64,000 nt of DNA, taken from Jatrophihabitans endophyticus. Its GTDB lineage: Bacteria; Actinomycetota; Actinomycetes; Mycobacteriales; Jatrophihabitantaceae. The DNA lies in assembly GCF_900129455.1 (NCBI RefSeq), contig NZ_FQVU01000001.1, positions 682,001-746,000 on the forward strand, written 5' to 3'. Under the pieces are notes generated by a model, which saw only the letters and a program-made list of their open reading frames with translations, did no database searches and was not told the origin of the DNA. Below, one piece after another: positions 16,600-24,850 of this stretch. The first letter of the stretch is position 1. Every line of letters begins with the position of its first letter. A program made the position numbers and the translations under genes.

Positions 16600-17355
16600 A
16601 TGACCGGGACCGAGCTCCGCGAGCAGGTGCGCGCGCGCTACGCCGCGGCGGCGACAGCTGTCGTGGCCGCCGACAATGCCGCGACGGCGTGTTGCCGCGG
16701 CACCTCGGGTCCGGTCGGCACGGCGTTCGGGGCACCGTCGTACTCGACGACCGAACAGGCTGAGCTCCCCGCCGCGGCCGTCGCCGCCTCGCTCGGGTGC
16801 GGGAACCCGGTGAGCACGGTCGACCTGCGGCTCGGCGAACGCGTGCTCGATCTCGGTTCGGGCGGCGGCATCGACGTCCTGCTCTCCGCCCGACGGGTCG
16901 GCCCGACCGGACACGCCTACGGCGTCGACATGACCGACGAGATGCTCGCACTCGCCGAGACGAACCGGGCGCGGGTCGGCGCGACCAACGTGACGTTCCT
17001 CCGCGGCACGATCGAGGATGTGCCGTTGCCGGCCGGCGCCGTCGACGTCGTGATCTCCAACTGCGTGATCAACCTGTCGACCGACAAGGCGGTGGCGCTG
17101 GCCGAGATGTTCCGCGTGCTGCTCCCGGGCGGACGCATCGGCATCTCCGACGTCGTGGCCGAGGACGACCTGCTGCCGGCGGACCGAGCCGACCGCGGTT
17201 CCCACGTCGGCTGCATCGCCGGTGCGTTGTCGTCGGTCGAGTACCTCGACGGCCTGACCGCGGCCGGGTTCGCCGACGCCTCGGTCACGTTCACCCACGA
17301 GGTGGCGCCGGGCATGCATGGCGCGCTCGTCCGAGCGATCAAGCCTGCCGGCTGA
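16600..17355 (+). CDS. arsM: Arsenite S-adenosylmethionine methyltransferase
   Basis: Methylates As(III) with SAM as a detoxification step. The 251-residue protein shows ACC near residue 28, the SAM-binding loop VLDLGSGGGIDVLLSA, the acidic YGVDMTDEML, and the conserved arsenic-ligand cysteines in VISNCVINLSTDKAVAL and HVGCIAGAL. This cysteine set defines ArsM rather than a generic methyltransferase. ATG 16600 is favoured over GTG 16594 by spacing to GGAGG. It pairs divergently with the ArsR gene, so it should be arsenic inducible. No arsenite efflux gene is in view. Confidence 0.93.
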   Translation: MTGTELREQVRARYAAAATAVVAADNAATACCRGTSGPVGTAFGAPSYSTTEQAELPAAAVAASLGCGNPVSTVDLRLGERVLDLGSGGGIDVLLSARRVGPTGHAYGVDMTDEMLALAETNRARVGATNVTFLRGTIEDVPLPAGAVDVVISNCVINLSTDKAVALAEMFRVLLPGGRIGISDVVAEDDLLPADRADRGSHVGCIAGALSSVEYLDGLTAAGFADASVTFTHEVAPGMHGALVRAIKPAG

Positions 17356-17364
17356 GCGCACTCG

Positions 17365-17552
17365 TCGCTGCGACAGCGACGAACCGACCCGGATCTCCGT
17401 GCCGTCGGGGTCGATATACGCGAACTCGCGCAGACGATCGAGCGTGTCGTGCAGATCGGTGAAGCGACCCTCGACGCCGGCGCCGGACCGGTTCTCGGTG
17501 GACGCGGTCGGCGTCGGAGACGTAGAGACAGACGCTCGCCCCGGTGCTCAGG
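17365..17552 (-). pseudogene. VOC/glyoxalase family C-terminal relic
   Basis: On the minus strand, SVCLYVSDADRVHRE reads in one frame, and after a frameshift near 17490 GRFTDLHDTLDRLREFAYI and DPDGTEIRVGSSL continue in another. These match the last half of glyoxalase/bleomycin-resistance (VOC) proteins, including the metal-ligand Glu region. The N-terminal half is absent, replaced by the end of the MarR gene that abuts it. A decayed fragment, not a functional gene. Confidence 0.6.
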
Positions 17553-17973
17553 GCGTGAGATCGCGGATCGTCGACCAGAACGGGTTGACCGATGACCGGG
17601 GGGTCCGTGTCAGAAGTGCACCGCGGACAGCGTTGGCATGCGCTGCCCGCGCTGCTGTAGCCGCTCGTCTCCCGTTGGGCGTCGCGCGCACGACGCGTTC
17701 GTTGCCCTCACCGACCCGCTCGACGAGGTCTCGATCTGCCATCCGAGTCAGCTGGCGGGACAGCCGACTCCGCTGCCAGCCCAAGGCGTCTGCCAGTTGC
17801 TGCTGACGCGGTAGATCGTCAGTCTCCACCACACGGGTGAGCACCGAGAAGTCGGCCGCGGACAGGCCGGTTGCGGCCAGGATCTCGCTGACCACCTGCC
17901 CCCATACTGCATCGGTCGCCCGCTTCCACGCCTCCCAACGCTGCATCTCCTCACCGCTCAACAGCTCGCCCAC
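17548..17973 (-). CDS. MarR family transcriptional regulator
   Basis: A 141-residue MarR protein. LPRQQQLADALGWQRSRLSR forms the recognition helices, QLTRMADRDLVERV the linker and wing. VWGQVVSEILAATGLSAADF at the N-terminus is the dimer region seen in this subgroup. GTG 17973 is the start. A perfect 14-base inverted repeat fills the gap to the divergent SDR gene, so autoregulation plus control of that SDR is very likely. The C-terminus runs into a VOC relic, so the last residues may be affected by that junction. Confidence 0.85.
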   Translation of the reverse strand: MGELLSGEEMQRWEAWKRATDAVWGQVVSEILAATGLSAADFSVLTRVVETDDLPRQQQLADALGWQRSRLSRQLTRMADRDLVERVGEGNERVVRATPNGRRAATAARAAHANAVRGALLTRTPRSSVNPFWSTIRDLTP

Positions 17974-17995
17974 GCCACCACGCTAGACCGGCTCT

Positions 17996-18041
17996 GTTGT
18001 CATGTAAACACGTCTCGAGGCATAGTTGTTTACATGACAAC
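17996..18041. promoter_or_regulatory. Paired 14-bp MarR operator, overlapping SDR start
   Basis: GTTGTCATGTAAAC at 17996-18009 and GTTTACATGACAAC at 18028-18041 are exact reverse complements separated by 18 bases. The right arm contains the ATG (18034) of the divergent SDR gene, which would therefore be leaderless and blocked by repressor. The left arm lies 23 bases before the MarR start. Each arm is about the size of a MarR dimer site. Confidence 0.75.
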
Positions 18042-18789
18042 TCGACGAACAGTGTTGATCACCGGCGGCACCCGAGGCATCGGGAACGGATTGGCCCGAC
18101 GGTTCGCAGCTCGGGGCGACCGGGTCATGATCACCGGGCGTGACCGACGACGCCTGGCGGAGGCGGGCCGCCAGACACCCGGCTTGCTGACCGCTCAGAG
18201 CGACATCTCCTCACCCCGAGACCGCGAACAGCTCGCCACTCACGTCGTCGAACAACTGCCGACGCTGGACCTGCTGATCAACAACGCCGGCGTCCAACGT
18301 CGAGTCTCCCTTGCCGACGACGACGCATCCTGGCCCGAGCGACAAGCCGAGCTCGACGCGCTTCTCAGCGGTCCTGTTCACCTGAACCACCTTCTCATTC
18401 CGATCATGCTCAACCACGGCAATACCGCCACCATCGTCAACGTCACCTCCGGCGGTGCGCTCATCCCGCAACCCTTCGCCCCGCTCTACAGCGCCGCCAA
18501 AGCCGCCCTGCACAGCTACACGATGACCCTGCGGCACGCCCTGGCCGACACCGCGATCGACGTCCTGGAACTCATGCCGCCCGCCGTCGCCACCGGCCTC
18601 TCGGGCTCACCCACACCGCACGGAGCAGACATCAACGCCTTCTGTGACGCCGCGTTCGCAGGTATCCAAGCCCGCCAACCGGTCGTCAGCTTCGGATCCA
18701 CCGCTACCGACCAGGTCCAACAACGACTGAGGAGCGAGCAAGACATGTTCGAAACGAACAGCGCCCGCTTTCCCGTCATCGTCTACTGA
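18034..18789 (+). CDS. SDR family oxidoreductase (DltE-like)
   Basis: A 251-residue short-chain dehydrogenase. TGGTRGIGNGLARRF is the cofactor loop, LDLLINNAGVQRR the NNAG motif, IVNVTSGGAL supplies the Ser, and LYSAAKAAL the Tyr-x-x-x-Lys pair, so it should be catalytically competent. The mid-region (QAELDALLSGPVHLNHLLIP) recalls DltE-type SDRs. More A/T in third positions than in the flanking operons suggests later acquisition. The ATG lies within the MarR operator; no ribosome site is seen, consistent with a leaderless transcript. Confidence 0.87.
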   Translation: MTTRRTVLITGGTRGIGNGLARRFAARGDRVMITGRDRRRLAEAGRQTPGLLTAQSDISSPRDREQLATHVVEQLPTLDLLINNAGVQRRVSLADDDASWPERQAELDALLSGPVHLNHLLIPIMLNHGNTATIVNVTSGGALIPQPFAPLYSAAKAALHSYTMTLRHALADTAIDVLELMPPAVATGLSGSPTPHGADINAFCDAAFAGIQARQPVVSFGSTATDQVQQRLRSEQDMFETNSARFPVIVY

Positions 18790-19009
18790 GCCCGCGCCGG
18801 CTGAACGAATCCGCCCGGTCGTCGCTGCCCGGGTCGCTGGAGCTGGGGAGGTACGGGCGCAGCAGGCGGGTGTCTTCGTTGGCGCCACGCTGCCAAGGGC
18901 TGCTGGGGGCGCAGGGCCAGTACCGCTGCACGCGCTGTCCGCACCCCGAGACCCTCCCGGACCCATCCTCGACACCGTTTGATGCGTTGGCCGGTTGAGA
19001 CTGCCGTCG

Positions 19010-19903
19010 TCAAGCGGTGCGGGTTCGGGGGAGCGTCGGCACGCCGTTCGCCACCAGGTCGGCGACGAACGTCATCGTCAGCGGATCGTCCGTTGCGGTG
19101 AGGGCGACGATGTCGCGTCCGCGCTTGGGGCGTAGCGGCCGCACCACGCCCGGATAGCGCGGGGGCAGCGCGGTCAACGGGACGAGCGCAGGACCGATCC
19201 CGGTGGCCGCCAGCAGCGCCGCGGCGCTCGTCTGCCCGGTCCGCACCACGACACGGGAGTGCAGGCCGGCCGCGGCGAACGTCGCGTCGACCCAGCCGCT
19301 GAGCGCGTGGCCGGAGGTGAAGTGGACGAGCCCGCGATCGGCAAGTCTGGTCAACGGGACGGACGCCGAGCTCGCGAGCGGATCGTTGACCGCCATCGCG
19401 ACGACCATCTCCTCCCAGCCGAGCGTCGTCGTCCGTCCGTCCCAGGCTGAGGGCGTCGGCGCCACGCCGAGATCGGCGTCCCCGGCTCGCACCGCTGCGG
19501 CGACGCGGTCGGCGCTGTCGAACTCCGACACGAAGATCGTGACGTCAGGGTGCCTGCGCTGCCAGTGGCGCAGCACCCTGGGCAGCAGGCCGGCCGTGAC
19601 CGACTGGGCGCAGCAGACGCGTAGCTCGCCGATGCGCAGGCCGGCGACCCGGCGTGCCTGCTCGGTGAAGGCGTGTTCGGCGTCGACGCAGGTCAGCGCG
19701 TAGGGCAGCAGCGCACGCCCGGCCGGCGTCAGCCGGGATCCGCGTTGCTGCCGGTCGAGCACGGCAACGCCGAGTTCGCGTTCCAGCGCCGTGATCTGGT
19801 GCGACAGTGCCGGCTGGGTGATGCCGAGATGGACGGCGGCCGCGGTCACGGTGTCGTGCTCTGCGACGGCGGTGAAGCACTGCAGGGCGCGCAACGATGG
19901 CAT
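19010..19903 (-). CDS. LysR family transcriptional regulator
   Basis: A 297-residue LysR protein. The N-terminal helix-turn-helix (LQCFTAVAEHDTVTAAAVHL, then GITQPALSHQITALERELG) is followed by the effector domain from about residue 90 (IGELRVCCAQSVTAGLLPRV). ATG 19903. It is divergent from a secreted SnoaL-like gene. ATGA-CACC-TCAT at 19915-19926 in the gap is a short inverted repeat of LysR-box type. The 220 bases downstream (18790-19009) hold no recognisable gene. Confidence 0.87.
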   Translation of the reverse strand: MPSLRALQCFTAVAEHDTVTAAAVHLGITQPALSHQITALERELGVAVLDRQQRGSRLTPAGRALLPYALTCVDAEHAFTEQARRVAGLRIGELRVCCAQSVTAGLLPRVLRHWQRRHPDVTIFVSEFDSADRVAAAVRAGDADLGVAPTPSAWDGRTTTLGWEEMVVAMAVNDPLASSASVPLTRLADRGLVHFTSGHALSGWVDATFAAAGLHSRVVVRTGQTSAAALLAATGIGPALVPLTALPPRYPGVVRPLRPKRGRDIVALTATDDPLTMTFVADLVANGVPTLPRTRTA

Positions 19904-20009
19904 GCACAGAATCTATGACACCTCATGAAGTCGTGCACTGTTGTCGCAGTGCGGCACGACCTGGAATTAGCTGGAGGAGCCGCAATTCCTAGGCGAAGGA
20001 GTCAACGCC

Positions 20010-20618
20010 ATGCGCAAGTCCACGCGTCTCGTGGCCGCGGGTCTCGCCGCGCTCGCCCTCGCCGGTGCCGCCCCGGCGACGGGCGCAAGCGCAGCCGGTC
20101 ATCCCGTCGACCGGATCACCACCGGTGGGCAGTCGAAAGTCGCGACGGCCTCAGATCCTCATCTCGTGCACTTCCAGCACCTCAGCATCGACCAGGGCCT
20201 GTCCCCAGACCGCGCCCGGCTCGTGGTGCGCAGAATCCGCGAGCTCTATACGTTCTGGGACACCGGCGACGTGCGCTACCTGCACCGCGCGGACAGCCCG
20301 GCGTTCGTGGACCGCACGCTCCCGACCGGCCGACCGCAGGGGCTGCGCGGCATCGAGCAGGCGTCGCGGACCTTCCGCGCCGCCGTCCCCGACCTGCGCT
20401 GCACGGTCGCCGACGTCCTGATCGCTGGTGACCGCGTCTCCGTCCGGCAGGTCTACTCCGGGCACTTCACCGGCACTTACAACGGCGCTAGGGGGCACGG
20501 CCAGGGCGTGCGCTTCAACGCCTTCGACATTCAGCAGGTTGGTGCCCGGCAGATCGTCGGTGACTGGCACCTCGAGGACAACATGACCTTTTCGAAGCAG
20601 ATCGGAGCACTGTCATGA
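20010..20618 (+). CDS. Secreted SnoaL/NTF2-like protein
   Basis: A 202-residue exported protein. A Sec signal peptide (MRKSTRLVAAGLAALALAGA) ends with an ASAA cleavage site near residue 28. The mature part has the alpha+beta cone pattern of SnoaL-like polyketide-cyclase/NTF2 proteins: LYTFWDTGDVRYLHR, the GLRGIEQASRTFRAAVPDL helix, VADVLIAGDRVSVRQVYSG and GQGVRFNAFDIQQV. AAGGAG precedes the ATG. The divergent LysR is its probable regulator. Function outside the cell is unknown. The stop overlaps the start of a broken deacetylase gene. Confidence 0.8.
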   Translation: MRKSTRLVAAGLAALALAGAAPATGASAAGHPVDRITTGGQSKVATASDPHLVHFQHLSIDQGLSPDRARLVVRRIRELYTFWDTGDVRYLHRADSPAFVDRTLPTGRPQGLRGIEQASRTFRAAVPDLRCTVADVLIAGDRVSVRQVYSGHFTGTYNGARGHGQGVRFNAFDIQQVGARQIVGDWHLEDNMTFSKQIGALS

Positions 20619-21110
20619 CCGAGTTCTGACCCAACGGCGCTCGTCTTGCCGTCAGCGTCTCCGTGCAGTTCGAGGCCGGCAGTCAGCCGATCAGCGGCGC
20701 GGGAGGCCCGATCACCGAGCCCATCCTGCCCAGGCTCCCCGACCTCGGACAGGACAGCTTCTCCGAGTACCTCGCGCGAGGGCGTCCCGCGCATCCTCGA
20801 CCTGCTCGACGAGCACATCCTCCCGATGACGTCGTTCATGATCGGCGACGACGTTCGCCGGCATCCCGATATGGCGGCAGATGGCGTCCGCCGCGGCCAC
20901 GAGGCCGGCACTCACGGGCGGCGCTGGGAGCGGCAGTACGAGCAGAGCCGGCCCGAGGAGGCCGCCCTGGATCGCCGACAACGTCACCGCGTGTGGTGGG
21001 CCAGCAAGGACGACATCGCGCAGTCGATCATCCTCGATCACCCCGACACCGCGACCTGGGTCGAGCGCGACCCCGCACCCGTCAGCGGCCTACCCGGCCG
21101 CAACATCTGA
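20615..21110 (+). pseudogene. Polysaccharide deacetylase relic
   Basis: ATG 20615 overlaps the preceding stop, but translation halts after four codons (MTEF-stop) where family members continue W-PNGARLAVSVSVQFE. After the nonsense codon, PNGARLAVSVSVQFEAGSQP runs to about 20775; a frameshift then brings EGVPRILDLLDEHILPMTSF and VRRGHEAGTHGRRWERQYE, clear polysaccharide-deacetylase (allantoinase-like) sequence. The catalytic centre is missing: the text jumps to VWWASKDDIAQSIILDHPDT and PAPVSGLPGR, which resembles the C-terminus. So the gene has a nonsense mutation, a frameshift and an internal deletion. Confidence 0.65.
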
Positions 21111-21123
21111 AAGGGCCAATGAC

Positions 21124-21834
21124 ATGAGCAACGAGCCTCGCAACACCGAGCTTGCAGACAAGACCATCCTTCTTGTCGGCGGACGATCCGGCATCGCGGC
21201 GACGCTTGCCGCCGACATCAGCGAGGCCGGCGGTGTGCCCGTCCTCGCCGGCCGAACGCCGGTGACCCACGGCGACCTGCGCTGGGTCCATCTCGATCTG
21301 CAAGACGAAGCGACCATCAAAGCCGCCGCCGCGGAGCTCGGCGAGGTCGACCACGTGATCAGCCTCGCCGCCGCGCACGCCAACGGCCCGGTCGCCGACC
21401 TAGAGCGCGACGCCGTCATCGGCGCCTTCGAGGCGAAGGTGATCGGCCCCATCCTGCTTGCCAAGCACTTCGGCGCCAGGGTGCGCGAGGGCGGCTCGTT
21501 CCTCTTCTTTTCCGGCGTGGCCGCTTGGAAGCCAGCCCCGGGGCTGTCGGTCATGGCCACCACCAACGCTGCGGTTGCCTTCCTCGCCGAGGCCCTCGCG
21601 GTCGAGCTGGCAACCGTGCGCGTCAACGCGCTCTCACCCGGCATCATCGACTCCGGCGCCTGGGACGCCATGGGTGATGCCAAGGACGAGCTGTTCCGCA
21701 CGACCGCCGCCTCGAACCCCGCGCGACGCGTCGGGACGCCAGCCGACATCAGCGCCGCCGCAATCGCGCTGCTCACGAACACCTTCATCACCGGCACGGT
21801 GCTGCACGTCGACGGCGGGGGACGGCTCAGCTGA
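21124..21834 (+). CDS. Atypical SDR oxidoreductase lacking YxxxK
   Basis: A 236-residue short-chain-dehydrogenase fold. The cofactor loop is VGGRSGIAATLAADI, and the late segment VRVNALSPGIIDSGAWDAMG and C-terminal FITGTVLHVDGGGRLS are standard. However, the active-site Tyr-x-x-x-Lys is replaced by M-ATTN in SVMATTNAAVAFLAEAL, and the NNAG motif reads SLAAAH. It may bind cofactor without classical catalysis, or use another mechanism. Similar divergent SDRs seem common, so this need not mean decay. GAAAGG precedes ATG 21124. Confidence 0.82.
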   Translation: MSNEPRNTELADKTILLVGGRSGIAATLAADISEAGGVPVLAGRTPVTHGDLRWVHLDLQDEATIKAAAAELGEVDHVISLAAAHANGPVADLERDAVIGAFEAKVIGPILLAKHFGARVREGGSFLFFSGVAAWKPAPGLSVMATTNAAVAFLAEALAVELATVRVNALSPGIIDSGAWDAMGDAKDELFRTTAASNPARRVGTPADISAAAIALLTNTFITGTVLHVDGGGRLS

Positions 21835-21904
21835 CGAGGCAAACGGCATCCGCCCAACCCCCAGGTAGCTCTGTCCGATAGCCAACCCGCTTGTGTGCTT
21901 GACC

Positions 21905-22180
21905 AAGTGATTCAAGAGCTGGCCGGTTGGATGAGTGGCAGCGTCGCGGAGCACGAGCCGCCTCTCGAGCCGGCAACACCCTCGTCGTCACCAAGCTCGA
22001 CCGTCTCGCCCTATCGCTGCCCGACGCCCGCGGCATCGCCGATGACCTGACCACCCGTCAGATCAAGCTCAGCCTCGGCGGCTCGGTCCGCGACCCCACC
22101 GACGCGATCGGCAATTGCGGTTCGACGTCTTGGCCATGGTCGCTCAGTTCGAAGGTGGTGACCTCACCGCATGCCGACGG
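21905..22180 (+). pseudogene. Serine recombinase (resolvase) relic
   Basis: Within the 426-base gap before hrpB, GNTLVVTKLDRLALSLPDAR and DDLTTRQIKLSLGGSV-RDPTD match the catalytic domain of Tn3/Hin-type resolvases. Near 22110 the frame shifts and continues as LRFDVLAMVAQFEGGDLTA, the next resolvase segment. The Arg-Ser nucleophile region at the N-terminus and the DNA-binding C-terminus are missing. It is a dead fragment of a mobile element. No terminal repeats were found around it. Confidence 0.65.
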
Positions 22181-22260
22181 CAACCACCGCACAGCGGCAC
22201 GGCCGCACGCCCGCACGCCCGCCCACCGCACCGCGGCGCCGCCACGGCTAGCGTCACGAC

Positions 22261-24765
22261 GTGCCGTCGCTGCTGCCCACCACGGACGTGCCCGGGGCCG
22301 ACCTGCCGGTCCGGGCCGCGCTGGCGGCGACGGTCGACGCGCTGCGCGACGCCGGCAGCGCGGTGCTCGTGGCCCCGCCCGGCTCGGGCAAGACGTCGCT
22401 GCTGCCGCTCGCGCTCGCCGACTCGCGGGACGGTCGGATCGTCGTCGCCGAGCCACGTCGCATCGCCACCCGCGCCGCCGCCGTGCGGCTGGCCGGGTTG
22501 CTCGGCGAGCGCCCGGGCGACCGGGTCGGCTACGCGATGCGCGGCGAGCGGGTCGGTGGCGCGGACGTGCGGGTCGAGGTCGTGACGACCGGGCTGCTGG
22601 TGCGGCGCCTGCAGCGCGACCCCGACCTGCCCGGGGTCGCGGCCGTCGTGCTCGACGAGTGCCACGAGCGGCACCTCGACGCCGACCTGCTCCTCGCGTT
22701 CTGCGTGGACGTGCGGGCCGCGCTGCGCCCGGACCTCGCGCTCGTGGCCACGTCGGCGACGCCGGACACCGACGCGCTCGGTCGCGTGCTCGGCGCGCCG
22801 GTCGTCACGACGACCGCGGTGGGCCACCCGGTGGACGTCGTCTGGGCGCCCCCACCCCGGCCACTGCCGCTGCTGCCCGGCTCCCGCGTCGACCCACGCC
22901 TGCTCGACCATGTGGCGCAGGTGACCCGCCGTGCCCTCGCCGAGGGTGACGGCGACGTGCTGGTGTTCGTGCCCGGCGAGCGGGAGATCGCGGCGGTCGG
23001 CGCCGCGCTCGCGGGCGCGGCCGCGGAAGTCCGGCCGCTGTACGGCCGGCAGACCCGCGCGGAGCAGGACCTCGCGCTGACGCCCGGGCCGCGGCGGCGA
23101 GTCGTCGTGACCACGGCGGTTGCCGAGAGCTCGCTGACCGTCGCCGGCGTCCGGGCGGTCGTCGACGCGGGGCTGTCGCGCGAGCCGCGCACGGACCAGG
23201 CCCGTGGGCTCGGCGCGCTCGTCACCACGAGGGTGTCGCGGGCATCGGCCGACCAGCGGGCCGGCCGGGCGGGACGGGAGGCGCCGGGCCGCGCCTACCG
23301 CTGCTGGTCGGCCGACGAGCACGGGCACCTCGCCGCGCACGCGCTGCCCGAGATCGCCACCGCCGACCTCGCCGGTTTCGCGCTCGCGGCTGCGGCGTGG
23401 GGAACCCCCCGCGGCGCCGGCCTGGCCCTGCTCGACCCTCCCCCGGACGCCGCGCTCGAGGCCGCGACCACCCTGCTGCGACGCCTCGACGCGACCGACG
23501 CCGACGGCCGCATCACCGCACGCGGGCGGCGGATGGCCGCGGTCGGCGCGCACCCCCGACTGGCCCGGGCCGTCCTCGACGGCGCCGACCTCGTCGGCGG
23601 CGACCGGGCGCGGGAGGTGGTGGCGCTGCTGTCCGACGACTCGCTCACCGGCCGCGACGACGACCTCGCCGCCCGGTACCGGGCCCTGCGCGACGGCCGG
23701 GACCGCGCCACCGCGCACCGATGGCGGCAGGAGGCCGATCGGCTCGGCCGCGGCGGGCCGGCCCGGACCCCGATGCCCGACGACCTCGCCGTCGGCACCG
23801 TCGTCGGTCTCGCCTACCCCGACCGGATCGCGCGCGCCCGGGGTGCGGACGCGGTGACGTACCGGATGGCCGGCGGCACCGGCGCCCGGGTCGGCGAGTC
23901 GTCGGGCCTGCGCCGCACGCCGTGGCTCGCCGTCGCCGTGGCCGACCGGCCGCCCGGCCACGCCGACGCGCGGGTGCGCGCGGCGGCCCCGATCGACGAG
24001 CCCACGGCCCGCGCGGTCGCCGCCGACCTCGTCACCACCGTCGACGAGATCGAGTGGTCCGACGGCGCGCTCGTCGCGCGTCGGGTGGAACGCCTCGGCG
24101 CGATCGAGCTGGCGTCCACGGCGCTCCGCGACCCCGACCCGCTGCAGGTGCGGGCCGACGTGCGCGACGGGCTGCGGGCACAGGGGCTGTCCGCGCTGAC
24201 CTGGACGGACGGCGCGGGCGACCTCCGCTCGCGCCTCGCCTTCCTGCACGCGGTGCTCGGCGAGCCGTGGCCCGACGTCGCCGACGCCGCCCTGCTCGCG
24301 AGGTTGGACGACTGGGTGGATCTCGGCGACGTGCGGCGCACCGCCGACCTGCACCGCATCGACGTCGCCGCCGCCCTGCGGCGCCTGCTGCCGTGGCCCG
24401 CGGCGACCAGGTTGGCCGAGCTCGCCCCGGACCGGCTGCGCGTGCCCTCGGGCTCCCACGTCCGGGTCGCCTACGACGGTGGCGACCCGCCGGTGATCGC
24501 GGTGAAGCTGCAGGAGACGTTCGGCTGGACGCAGGCGCCGGCGCTCGCGGACGGCCGGGCCCCGGTCGTCGTGCACCTGCTCTCCCCCGCGGGCCGGCCG
24601 GTCGCCGTCACCGGTGACCTCGCGTCGTTCTGGCGGCAGGGCTACCCGCAGGTGCGCGCCGAGCTGCGGGCGCGATACCCGAAGCACCCGTGGCCCGAGG
24701 ATCCGCTCGCCGCCGAACCGACCGCGCGCACCACCCACCGCCGCCCGGGTCACGCGTCCAGTTGA
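22261..24765 (+). CDS. hrpB: ATP-dependent helicase HrpB
   Basis: An 834-residue DEAH-type RNA helicase. Motif I LVAPPGSGKTSLLPLAL (about residues 36-52), the EPRRIATRAAAVRLAG motif Ia, motif II VVLDECHERHLDADLLL (DECH, about 133), motif III ATSATPD, and in RecA2 VVTTAVAESSLTVAGV and RASADQRAGRAGR are in order. The long C-terminal part with LAVGTVVGLAYPDRIARARG and the final VKLQETFGWTQAP, then FWRQGYPQVRAELRARYPKH, is specific to HrpB. RNA target unknown. GTG 22261 is the start. Confidence 0.95.
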   Translation: MPSLLPTTDVPGADLPVRAALAATVDALRDAGSAVLVAPPGSGKTSLLPLALADSRDGRIVVAEPRRIATRAAAVRLAGLLGERPGDRVGYAMRGERVGGADVRVEVVTTGLLVRRLQRDPDLPGVAAVVLDECHERHLDADLLLAFCVDVRAALRPDLALVATSATPDTDALGRVLGAPVVTTTAVGHPVDVVWAPPPRPLPLLPGSRVDPRLLDHVAQVTRRALAEGDGDVLVFVPGEREIAAVGAALAGAAAEVRPLYGRQTRAEQDLALTPGPRRRVVVTTAVAESSLTVAGVRAVVDAGLSREPRTDQARGLGALVTTRVSRASADQRAGRAGREAPGRAYRCWSADEHGHLAAHALPEIATADLAGFALAAAAWGTPRGAGLALLDPPPDAALEAATTLLRRLDATDADGRITARGRRMAAVGAHPRLARAVLDGADLVGGDRAREVVALLSDDSLTGRDDDLAARYRALRDGRDRATAHRWRQEADRLGRGGPARTPMPDDLAVGTVVGLAYPDRIARARGADAVTYRMAGGTGARVGESSGLRRTPWLAVAVADRPPGHADARVRAAAPIDEPTARAVAADLVTTVDEIEWSDGALVARRVERLGAIELASTALRDPDPLQVRADVRDGLRAQGLSALTWTDGAGDLRSRLAFLHAVLGEPWPDVADAALLARLDDWVDLGDVRRTADLHRIDVAAALRRLLPWPAATRLAELAPDRLRVPSGSHVRVAYDGGDPPVIAVKLQETFGWTQAPALADGRAPVVVHLLSPAGRPVAVTGDLASFWRQGYPQVRAELRARYPKHPWPEDPLAAEPTARTTHRRPGHASS

Positions 24766-24850
24766 CCGGCGGATGCCGAACGGGTGAACGCTCGCCGACG
24801 TCGGCCGCGTCGACTTGCCCGGGGGCCGTCCTCCTTGGCAACGTCCGCGC

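Noticed and set aside
18790-19009. Possible small gene between SDR and LysR
   Set aside because: Short frames on both strands are basic, low complexity and lack ribosome sites or family motifs.
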